A program made the translations under genes and the position numbers. Source: Glandiceps talaboti (taxonomy: Eukaryota; Hemichordata; Enteropneusta; Spengelidae). Taken from it: a DNA stretch of 64,000 nt. Shown here piece by piece: positions 1 to 21,600 of this stretch (within the stretch, counting starts at the first letter, position 1; each line of letters opens with the position of its first letter). Under the pieces are notes generated by a model that was given only the letters and a program-made list of their open reading frames with translations, was not told where the DNA came from and did not search any database. The DNA lies in the NCBI RefSeq assembly GCF_964340395.1, contig NC_135559.1, positions 7,194,759 to 7,258,758 on the forward strand, written 5' to 3'.

Positions 1-116
1 GTATGTGTACCAACTCTTGCATACATGTACAGTCGAAAGCCCGTGAAACATGTACAAATATGGTTATAGAGGCCAGGATTTACAGGCTTGAAGAGATGGC
101 GTCTAGGTATACATAC

Positions 117-9589
<9,473 letters not shown>

Positions 9590-10219
9590 GATTGTCAATG
9601 TAACCAAAGTCTTAAGTTATGGAATGGAACCATAATGCATATTCGTGTTAAGATAAAATGTCTTTGGTCCCAAGAAAATGATGAAATGTCGTAAATCCCA
9701 CGAAGGAAATTGATACTATCGATTTGTTGGGTATATTCAAGAAGAATGGTATGCGTAGTACGTAAAGTGATGCATCTGAAATAGCTCATGATATCACGTG
9801 GTTTATAATATTGCAGATCATATGTACTTGAACGACCAATCAAACGCCAATGCCACGTCATGCAAATCTGCACTAGCGGCAATTGGGACATTTTTTTTCA
9901 ACGATATATTAGCTAAAGATTGTTAAATTATTAAAGGACATTGTATCTATTATATAGTGGTTGACTTTATCCGTATGTGACTTCAGAAGGCCGAAAAGTT
10001 ACCAGATAATAATCTTATCATTAATATAGAGCAGAACGCGACATCCAATCCATACATAAATTACCAACTAGTTAGTCCAATTTACACTCCCACATATTTC
10101 AAATAAACATTGTCAATTTATAGTAATAATAAGTCTTAATGACGCTTTTTTTTGAGTATTTGGGGTTACCAAAGTATTCATTTAAGACAAGCCGTTTCGA
10201 AACACGCACAATTTAAGCG

Positions 10220-10343
<124 letters not shown>

Positions 10344-10860
10344 TTCAGGCAAAAAATAATTATTTTTTCACAATCTAACACTGAGTAGCCATAGTAATTA
10401 AATTATCTTGTTCGACCATCCCAATACATCACCATGCAGTGTTTGGCCCATGTGATCAGCTACATTACAAAAAACCTTAGCAAAGCTGTTTGAATTGGTG
10501 TATATTGTAACAACAATAATTTAAATGAATAATTAAAAACATACTTATCTTAATTAGTTTCACAAAACATTCATCAAACTAATAACAGCAATTAAGATAA
10601 TACCATTTTGTAATTATTTGGTTATATAATTTTAATTTAAGTACCAGCTCACACCACAATAGTGGTCTGAGGTAGTAATAACAGGTAGTTGCAATGTAAG
10701 AGTGAATAGAACTAATATCACGTTTTGCCTAGAAACGATTATCACTTATATCGAAATCTGGAGGAATACATTGATTCCACTTAAGAAGTACTTCAACATG
10801 TACAAATACCAATTTGTCAGACATTTATTATTTATATATATTATTTACTTAATAGCTTTG

Positions 10861-10978
<118 letters not shown>

Positions 10979-11103
10979 TCTGATGATCGCAATATGCGTG
11001 AAACTCCGAGTTACACCCAAGAAAGAGTTCCAGTACTACCAAAACTATTACGCTCTGCCACTGCGGTATAGAGCACTGTCTTAGCAGATTGATACTCACC
11101 GAG

Positions 11104-11104
<1 letters not shown>

Positions 11105-11194
<90 letters not shown>
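11105..11194. repeat. (TA)n microsatellite
   Basis: Continuous TA repeats that abut the perfect hairpin on its left. Confidence 0.95.
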
Positions 11195-11197
<3 letters not shown>

Positions 11198-11330
11198 GTT
11201 TTGAAAATTTGAACCAAATTATATGCTATAGACCCTACAGAACTGTTTCGTGAGGTGCGTATTCCTCACTCATCAGGGGTAGTTCTGTAGGGTCTATAGC
11301 ATATAATTTGGTTCAAATTTTCAAAACCTG
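11195..11330. repeat. perfect 50-bp-arm hairpin
   Basis: 11195-11244 is the exact reverse complement of 11281-11330, with a 36-base loop. The loop holds a smaller inverted pair (GTGAGG / CCTCAC) within TTTCGTGAGG...CACTCATCAGG. The arms contain CTATAGACCCTACAGAACT, related to the CATAGACC palindromes elsewhere in the window. Long (TA)n lies on the left. Confidence 0.93.
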
Positions 11331-11657
11331 TATATAATTCGCTCTACTACCCGTATTGAGCACTTTTATGTGGTTTTATCTACATCCAGTCAATTATATA
11401 TATATATATATATATATAATGTACATTCGATCGTGTTTTGATCGGGCTCCCTAAATGAGGTGAGTCTAGAGTATCGCACCCCAGACATTCCTGGTCGAAA
11501 ATAATATATGTAAACTCACTGTCACGAACCAAGCATGCGACAATACAAGACTACAACGAAAACTGTGAAACATTTACAGGTCATTCTCATTTCATACATA
11601 GACAACAAAATTAGGCTAGCTTTGATTTTGTCCTGCCCAGGTAGTCAATGGCCTAAA

Positions 11658-11662
11658 CACAC

Positions 11663-11711
<49 letters not shown>
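11658..11711. repeat. (AC)n microsatellite
   Basis: Simple AC repeat between the channel and GRL genes. Confidence 0.95.
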
Positions 11712-11714
<3 letters not shown>

Positions 11715-11719
11715 TGCAA

Positions 11720-14700
11720 TGGAAACATTATGATTGGTTTGAATTATTATTTTTTGAGTCAATACAATATCATTAGAGGAATTTTGATATCGACTTGTAA
11801 TAGTAGTTGAGCTCCTAGTTTTATCGCGGTCCGAACTTGAACTTGATACACTCTCTAAAATCACTAGCATTTTCTCTAAGTAGAAGGAAATAGCAATACA
11901 CCCATAGTTGAATAAAAAATGGCCACTGATTATTGTGTTTAACTCTGTTAGTATGGGAAAAAATAAAAGATTTCATCGAAAATACGATGAGAAAGTCATT
12001 TTTTTCATTATTTTAAAAGGACCAGAAATAAGATTTCACAAGTCAAAGTTTGGACATATTTGAAAAACTTCAATTTCCACGATGCTTTGTCCACAAGGGA
12101 CCAGTCTTACTGATACAAGTTGTAACAAAATAAAGGTGAAAATGACTATTTGTAGTTCAAAAAAACTTTTATTTATAGCTTTATGGAAACAAACCAGCCA
12201 TTGCATAGCTATTGTACAAATATTACAAAATTAAAATAAATGTTATGAGAAATAAAATAAATCTGTTCTTGAAAAATATTTTCATTAAATATTTTCACAT
12301 CGCAAGAGATCTTTTGATTCATAGAATAATGAAAACAAGATTGTTATTGCATAGCTTATGCAGTGTTAGGTACTGTTTTTTTTATGGCGTAGCAGTGTTC
12401 TGTACTGTGCTCAAACCGCTTTACCACTGGCATGGACCTATCATGGCACAATGGCCCTTAATACTACAACTCCCTGGGCAGCATACAATCCATTGCAGCA
12501 TCTATTCTACCAAGTTCCCAATGATACAACTGGGTTGACTCAGACACAATCATGGTTCAACACTGACCAAGGGCCTTAGACATTCTGAAATGAACAGCTA
12601 TAGCAAGGTCCAAACTGGAAACATTGCATAGTTGGCTTGGTAGGTTATGGCACAATGACTCAACAAAATATGTATTACAATAACAAATATGTAAATATTA
12701 TCGCAGAAAAAACATAATTTATAATTTACATATCATATATTATATTATATTATATTATATCATATCATATCATATCATATATCAAATCATATATCATATA
12801 TCATATCATATCATATCATATCATATCATATCATATCATATCATATCATATCATATCATTGCCTTACTTCTGGGAAATTTGAAAAATCCTAACACAAACC
12901 AAAATAAAAATATTTTTAAAAAATGCAATAAATACTATGCATTACAAATTAAAAGTAAATATAGTATAGTAAATATAAAGACTTGTAGTTCTCTGTCAGA
13001 TGCAAGTCATCTAGAAATAAAAGTCTGAACGAGGTTGCCTTTGCAGTTTACTCATTGGACATGATGTTTTTTTACACAAAGATAAAAATCTTCAATGCAA
13101 GACTAATAATAACAGAGACACAACACACACAGCAGGATCCTGTGCCTAATCACATTGAACAGTGATAAGAATGGCTTTTTGCTTTTATCATAGAGTAGAA
13201 ACTGGCTTTACTGTGTGAAAGAAATGTCATGTCCCAGGAGTGAAATGCCAATTTAAGCAACCCTGTTTGTACTGTAATACACGACAAAGTAATTTAGAGT
13301 ACTTTGAATAAGTTATGCTTAACATATTACATTCATCTGTTTATTTATTACAACACATCCTGACTTACAAATTTGTTTTTATATACTCTATAAGATTTGG
13401 AAGACAACTGTTTTCACAGGATTACTAATTCATTGTGTCATGTCATTTATTTTCTGTTCATGTTATTTTCCTTTTTATTTAGTTGATTGCACTCTTAATG
13501 AATTATTCACTGTTAGAGGCTACTTTTTGAAAGTCATTAACCATCTAGTACATGTGTGACTTATTAGCATTTAATTGTGTAAATTAAATTCTGCCAATTC
13601 TTTTTGTCATCAAATTCATGGATAATTAATGGTGATGAATGAAACAATAAATACACCTCACTTTGTGTGCTCTTGAGGAGAATTTTGTTACATTACAGGT
13701 TAGGCCAAATCAAAAAAAAATTGTGTGGTTCTGATTTCAAAAAAAAAGGGAGGGTAGGTAGCATTTTTTTTTGTAACTATTTTTTGGTCTGGTCCAGGTT
13801 ATGTTTTCTATTGTTTATTTAGAGTCCTTCCATATGGACTTTTAGCAATGGGTCACATGAGGCAATGACATCTTTAAATCTTGCTATTTCTCACATGACT
13901 TTGCAATTTGTTTTTTGATTTTTCGATAATTATTTTGAATTACCTAAGAAAAAGTTTAGGGTGGAAAGGAAAAAACTAGGTTAGGTCAGGTTACCAGAAC
14001 CAAATAATTTTTTTTTTGCGCTATGTACATCAAATCTCCTATAGGTAGCTATGCACATAACCTAGAGTATGGTCAACATTGTATCTGAAAAATCATAACA
14101 TAAACCAAAATAAAACAAATCTTCATCAAACACATACTCCTCAATGTTTCATTCAACTTACTTATCTGAATTTTATGATAAATAATATGGTGGTCATTCA
14201 GTTAAACTATTGTGAATGTCACAAAATAAAGTAATGTACATATTGAACTACAGTATCTGACATTTGTGCCAAGTTTAGTTGAAATCAGCATTTGTCACAA
14301 TATTCAACACAGATGGCACTATAGTACATAAACGATATTTCACTAGATCTGACCACATGTTGGTAACTGACCTAATTACTGAGTGCTAAAGTCATTTTGT
14401 TAGGTCGGACGGACGGGGTCCATTTTACTACTAGTACCCCTCTGGACTTCGTCCATTGAGGATTAAATATGCGAGAAAACACAATAAATAATACTCATGG
14501 AGTATAAATTAAGTACAAACATAGAAAGTACAGTCTCTGCAAGGTGGAAGTTTATCTACAAATAAAATACAGTACAAACATGGTTGCCTTGGTGTTTCAC
14601 TTATGTTTTTAAACAAAGAAACACTTCAATTCCAGACTAACAAGAACAGAGACACAACACACAGCAGGATCCATTATCAAATCATATTGGAAAGTGGTGA

Positions 14701-15559
14701 ACTAAAATAGGTTATGTTGAACATTATTCATTTTACTGTTTATATATTACAAAGCATGGTTACTTACAAATAAATAAAACTTTTATCAAACATATTACTA
14801 CTTTGTGTCCTGTCATGTCATTAATTTTATTTTCATGATGTTTTTCTTTTGGTATCAATTATTTAGTTCATTGCACTCTTAGCGAATTATTAATTTTAGG
14901 TGATTACTTTTTGAAAGTCATTTATTATTAAACCATCTTGTACAATGTATGTGTTAGTGGATAATATAACAATAATGTTTATTGCTTTTTAACCAAACGC
15001 TCCATCCTTTTCATCAATTTTAAACATGCTCCAAAATTGTAACATTGGTATTTCAGAGTAAACAATTGTCTAAGATTGTAAATATTGATATTTTAGAGCA
15101 GTCAACTGTCTATGTTTTCAGGACATTTGCATTTCAGAGAAGCTAATCGTCTAAATTTTTAAGACATTTACATTTCAGAGAAGCCAATCATGTAATTTTT
15201 TTGGACAATCGCATTTCATAGAAGTCAATTGTCTAAGTTTTTTGGTTTAGACAAACCATTGGTCTAAGTTTTCAGAACAAGGGCATTTACAAAACGGAAA
15301 CCAATTATGAAATTTTAAGACATTTGCTTACTTTCAAAGGAAACAAATTTTACACCTTTGACAATCAGCAATAAATGATTGCGAAAAGACAACTAGTTTC
15401 ACACCTCAGCTGTAATAATATCCAGTCATTGGTGCACTTACATAACCACTTGCCATCCATGGGTTGAGTATATCATATAAGTGGAAACAATGACTGAATC
15501 TTTCACGCTACTCAGCAGCCTTCTTCACGTGGTTTGATTCAAGTTGTAAAATTGGTGTT
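11720..15559. other. intergenic or 3'-flanking DNA of the GRL gene
   Basis: No open coding structure is convincing here. A CATAT repeat lies at 12735-12860. Blocks at about 12890-13640 recur in diverged form at about 14090-14960, for example AGAGACACAACACACA followed by CAGCAGGATCC at about 13115 and 14648. A third partial copy of the ATCC...AATCACA...AGTGATAAG block lies near 42280. A minus-strand AATAAA (14978-14983) is a possible poly(A) signal of the GRL gene, which would give it a 3'UTR of about 580 bases. Confidence 0.6.
12735..12860. repeat. (CATAT)n satellite
   Basis: Pentanucleotide CATAT units, some shortened to ATAT. Confidence 0.93.
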
Positions 15560-15682
15560 TCATAGGAACCAATTAGCTTTAACGATGACATTGGTTTGTA
15601 TCAGGATTAGTAGCGTAAATGTAGTGAGAACCAGTATACCAAGCAGATAGGATGGTTTGACTGGAATATTGAATAACTTGGC
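15560..15682 (-). CDS. GRL last exon with TM7 and stop
   Basis: 123 bases ending in TGA (15560-15562). It encodes SYLLGILVLTTFTLLILIQT and a short VIVKANWFL tail. Confidence 0.82.
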   Translation of the reverse strand, partial: AKLFNIPVKPSYLLGILVLTTFTLLILIQTNVIVKANWFL

Positions 15683-18600
15683 CTGCAATGAGAAAAATAT
15701 AGATTCACTCAGCCAGACATATATATATATATATACATATATACACACCTATAAAGCCAATAGTTGTTTACTACTGCTAAAACGATGTTCTGAGCAGAAG
15801 CATTTCTAGACATGGAAGGGTTGTAATACCATGAACTGTTGTTACATATCATGCTTTTTCTAATGCCTACCTGATGCTTATACCATGCATGAGCCATTTA
15901 CAACAAAAATATGGAATATATGCTATGGTTGTTCTACGTTACGACAATGCGTGTCTATGTCACTGGTTCTGCTGTGTTCGAAATGTGAGTCAAAGCGTCA
16001 AAATTACCATTACTTTCCCTGATTTTTCTTTGATATTACTGGTACTGGTATAACTATGTTATTGTTCTTCTCTAAAATTTTCTTCATTCAGCCAGAAAAT
16101 ACTCATGACCCAAGGGTTGTCACATACTTGGCTATCGACTTGCAGTGACAAAAAATCCCTAGGTCACTTGTATTTTCCCTGGCTGAACAAATAAAAATAT
16201 TGGGGAAAAACATCTAATTATACATCACTGCCAAGTTTGTTACCTTCAAGTAGTTTTTCTATGCTGGGATGGACAGGAGAGGGGGCAGAGGATGAATGTA
16301 ATGCTCATCAGAGACATATTAAATAGTAAAAGAAGGTTGGTGTGAATTTCATAAAATATCACTTTTACACTCTGCTTTAATATCAAGTCAAAGGTTGGGA
16401 TACTCACATTAGATTTTGTTGAACCCATAAATAGAAGGAAAGAATCCAACTCTTCCACTGTACATGTTTGATAACCAAACACTCTAACTTCAAGGCCAGA
16501 TTGTTTGAATTTGTCCCATGTTGAGTTTAATCGACTAGCCTGCAACATAATATTTGATAAATTATTGTATAAATTAATTAAAATGCATATAATATTATTT
16601 CTCGGACACAAGCTCTCAATATTATTGCTGTTTCAATGTATGAAGTTACTACTGACAGGGAGTACTACATGCATACCAAGCGTAAGCCATATTGCACACA
16701 TTTGAACAGAAAATGTGAGATTCATACCCTGCATTTGTGGGATAATATAATATGCTCTGTAGCATCAAAAGACCAAAATTGCCATTATTTTCCCCTTTTT
16801 TCATAAATTACACTTGTGCAGATGTAATGATAGCATTCCCCAGGGCATACTGATGACGTGAGTTTTGCCACTACTTGTCCTTGCCTCATACTAACAAGAC
16901 CCCTTATGCCACTCATCTTTTCTATTGCTGTAGGAAGGAAAAGTTACTTGGGACAATATCTTATTATGAGTCAAAGGCTAGCTGTGCTCAGCTGGATGAC
17001 CAGTACAGTGTTTGTCTGCAATATCAGTATATTCAAAGATTTTATATGTTCTGCTATATTTGGTTTTTATGCACATCATGGTCTTAGATCTGCAGTAAGA
17101 ACAACAGTTGAACAACCTAAAACACCTTTTTTATTAATCTAGTGTGTGCCTTGGAAATAATTTCTTAAAACTTTGCTGTTACTGTGTTCATGAAAACGTG
17201 TTCAAGAAAACTTAAATCTATGCTCAGTTAAAATCATATGCAAATATTTTCAATAGCAGTCACAATACTATCAAAATTAAGCCATTGTTGACTACAAACA
17301 CTGTGTATTGTGTTTAACTGTATGGAAACATAAAAGGTTGTCAACTTCGAAGTTCTTTGAAAACAAGATGGTGAATCCCTAAATTTCTTTTACTATTTCA
17401 AAAGGAACCCAGACAAGCTTTTATATGATAAATTTTGGAGAGAATCATAGACCCTCCACATAGACCCTCCACCAACGTTGGTGGAGGGTCTATGAGAGAA
17501 ATAAAGATTTTTGTCCTCAAGGTGAGTTCTACCTTAATGAGTATAAGTAAAGAAGCTATATTTAAGCTGTTTTCATAGATTTTACTGCAGAAAATATATA
17601 TTTATGTAAAGTACAAACTAGAGGTTTTCATTTTTTTTAAATATCGGTTTCAAACAGTTTAGTTAGTTCATTGCAAAATGATAGAAAGAAACTTAGTTCA
17701 ATATATAAATACTTTACAAGATAAACAAAGTCAACTTTTCCTATCTCATCTTTTGAGAAAAGGGGAAACAATTTTACCTGAAGAAGAAGAAAGACAAGGT
17801 AGGCCACCCACACCACAACAAAACAACCTCTGTATATCCATACTAGGACTTCTGTAAATTTATTCAGGATTAGTAAACACAGTCCTGTGATAATAAAAGA
17901 AAACAAGCAATGATATAAAAGTTATTTCAAAGATATAATAATTTTAATTTTTTATGATCCACTGAATGTCATCAATGTAATGAAATCAAAACCATAGATT
18001 GAAGCAGTTGTGAGTACACATGGCTGCAGTAGCTTGTTTTCGGTGCTGTTCAATAATGATAATCGTGACTGTCCGGATATGGGTTTTGTAGACAGAGGTT
18101 GTGCGGCGAAAGGGCCAAACTTTAGGAAGGCCTGTAAGCTGTAATATCGAGGTCCACAAAACCCATATCTTGGCCATAAAGGTTTCATTACATGTCATAT
18201 GTATTAGCACAGAAACATCATTAGAATCACATAACTACATAAATTGGCAGTGAAATATTATTTTATTCTCAAAAATGTTAAAACAATGAAGAAATTCACC
18301 CAGCCAAATCACTGAGTGAACAGATATTGATGAGCATGCCACTTGCCATATATGGGCAAAGTGTGCTGGGGTGTGATACAGAAAATCATTGCCCGGATTC
18401 AATTCACAAGCTCTCCATTGAACTGCATTGGAAGTGGTACTGGGTATATGATAATATGCTCCATGCAGAGAAAGCAAATACTGGCACAGGAAAGTATGCA
18501 AATCCATTGTAATCTGTGAATATCGATAAGCCCTAGTCTATGACAGCCATTATGACATTTACAACCTTCCATCGATTTACAACAGCCTACTGTTGTAAAT

Positions 18601-21600
18601 ATGATTTTGTTACTCATTGTAAATAATGAAGTGAATTTTGAACAAGTATCATGCACATTTGCTCATAAGCATTACTGAAACAAATCGGTTGACTACACAT
18701 GATACTTTAAGTTCACTTGTAGTATTCTATAACTAGAGACAGTCACTACATCCCAAGATTACCAGAAGCGGGGGCATCAAACTACCTAACACCTACAATT
18801 GGTTGATCATACTACCACCTAATGGTTAGGCTATTTGCATACTGTACAACAACTAAAGCAGCTTGGCCAGACCAAATCAGACTGACCTCTGTTCCCATGT
18901 CACAAAAATTAAGATTAGAACGAACTATTCTCTGTATATGGTTGTTGCTATTTGTTTACTCACCTATGACAGTCAGTTCAGAAAAATTGATAACACATAG
19001 TGATGTCATTCTAGCTGTGGGTCCATTCAGTCTTGAGATTGCCTGCTTTACTCTCAAAACATCCTGCCATTGTAATAGAAGAGTGAAATATGAATTAAAG
19101 GAAAAGTTACGTCAGGCTTATCTCTGTCTTTAGTACACTTATATTGATTACTGCTATCAACTTAAAGGAAAAGTCCAGTCAGACTTATTTCTGTCTTTAG
19201 TACACTTATATTGATTACTGCTATCAATTTAATGAACAAATTCAACACATATTGATTCCTGGCTTATGCAACAGTCTGGGATACTACCCTTTCACTTATT
19301 CTAAGCAATATTTAGCTTAAAGGGACACACAGTGAGTTTAATCTCAATCTTTATTTCTTATAAAGTGGATTACTTTAAAATATTCACAACATGTTGTACA
19401 ACTGACAGCAATAACAAAAGACAAAAAATACACCATTAAAAATGTTGAGATATGAGAAATAATACAAGTAAAAATATATACATACATGTACACTATGGTA
19501 AAATATACAAAGTGCCTAATGATAAAATGTCCTGAAAAGGCAGGTTTCCAGACCGTTTTTTTTTTTTTTTTTTTAAATTGCCAAATGAAGGAGCAGCTCA
19601 GAGCTGTGATGGCAACTTGAAGGCATTCCACAGATGAGGTGCACAGATTGAAAATGCTCGATTACCGTAATAAACAGTAAATATATATTTATATAATTTT
19701 TGGGGTGTAATTTTTGCTGTAGATTCAATTGAGCTGTTGTATTCTACTGACTGAAGATTACTTAACCATCACTTCTATTGGCAGAATTCAAAACTGGTAC
19801 TTAGGACTAATATATAAATGTCTTGATGACATTATTTATCATACAAATACTAAAATGTCATGGAAACCGTTACTATACGATTAAGTGTGCTAACAATGCT
19901 AGAACACAATTTCAGTGCCATTAAAGGCATGTGTTATACATGTACTAGACAGTTTTATTGAAGTATTTTCAACTGTCGGGTCAAATACATGTAGCTTATA
20001 AAGTCAAATTGTGTCACTTTACTTCGTTCAGATTTTTTAGTCAGGAGGATATAAGAAAAAAAAAGAAAAAGAAAAGAAGAAAAAAAGAAAAGAAGAAAAA
20101 AAAGTCAAAGGAAACTTAACAGAATTTTGGAATTACTGATTGCTAAAACTTTGTGGAGTGTAGCGTAATTCTTACCTGCATTAAAACTCTTAAATCAGCT
20201 GTCTTTTCACGAAGTTTTCTATCAATTGCACTAATGTAGTAAATCAACATCTCACATTGTGTAGCATAGTTGATAACAACAGCTGTGTTAATAGAATTCA
20301 TCACCAATATACCGATCAATTCCACACCAAGAATAACATAATGCCAAGTAGTTCTATGCATATAATTTAAATCAAAATAGAGAAAAGAATCTATGAATGA
20401 TCAGAGTTTATATTTCAAAGGCAGACTAACATAAACAGCTCCGGGGTTTCTCCTGTAGAATAATGGAGTGTGATATAGTTCTGAGTTAAGCAGAGATAAT
20501 AATGTCTCCGTTGTGATTTTGTATGTTCAACATGTAGAGTAATAGAGTCCTATATGATATTGTTCTACAATTAAAATATAGAAACGTTACAGAGGAGATT
20601 GTAAATTCCAAACGAAGAACATACAGTACATGTACAGCCTACAGAAAAAAACCTGGTGCATTTGCTTGCTCATGTTAAGCAGGAATGAGTCAAGTTTCAT
20701 GTAAAGACATACAAATTCGTACTGTAACAATGTAATTAGCACTGATAACATCAATTTCAGCATAAATACCATAGGAGCCAGGATCCCATAACTGTGTTTA
20801 TTGAGAGAATGCTACACATTGTAACAACTGAGTACAACTGTAGTAACTTCCACAGATATAAACATACTTATAAAAATATTTATAAAAATATTTAAAAAAA
20901 TAATTTACTGAAAAGCCTTGCCTGATCCCACATCATTGGCAGCCCTTGTTGTTTTTGTATCAATTGTATTATTCTTTTTACTGAATATTGTCCTTGCTTG
21001 AAGTCAGTCCTTAGGTTTTGTGTTTTCATGGTTTATGTGAACAGATTTACATTGCACTATATTCAGGAAGAACAACAAATTATGAAAAAGATATCATTAA
21101 AAATTAATACTTACCCAATTAAAGGTTCAAGAGTGGTTGAATGATAAACATGGAAAGTACCTAAAAAGAGTCCGTGTAAACCTAGAGTACTCAATATCCA
21201 TATACCACCAAATATCAAAATCAACCTGTAAAGATATTAAGATAGCAACTATCTAAAACAGTCAGTAGAGTACTTAATATCCATATACCACCAAATATCA
21301 AAATCAACCTGTAAAGATATTAAGATAGCAACTATCTAAAACAGTCAGTAGAGTACTTAATATCAATATACCACCAAATATCAAAATCAACCTGTAAAGA
21401 TATTAAGATAGCAACTATCTAAAACAGTCAGTAGAGTACTTAATATCCATATACCACCAAATATCAAAATCAACCTGTAAAGATATTAAGATAGCAACTA
21501 TCTAAAACAGTCAGTAGAGTACTCAATATCCATATACCACCAAATATCAAAATCAACCTGTAAAGATATTAAGATAGCAACTATCTAAAACAGTCAGTGT

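Noticed and set aside
16858-17142. 94-codon plus-strand frame opposite the GRL gene
   Set aside because: Falls in a GRL intron on the opposite strand; no conserved motif and composition like the surrounding intron.
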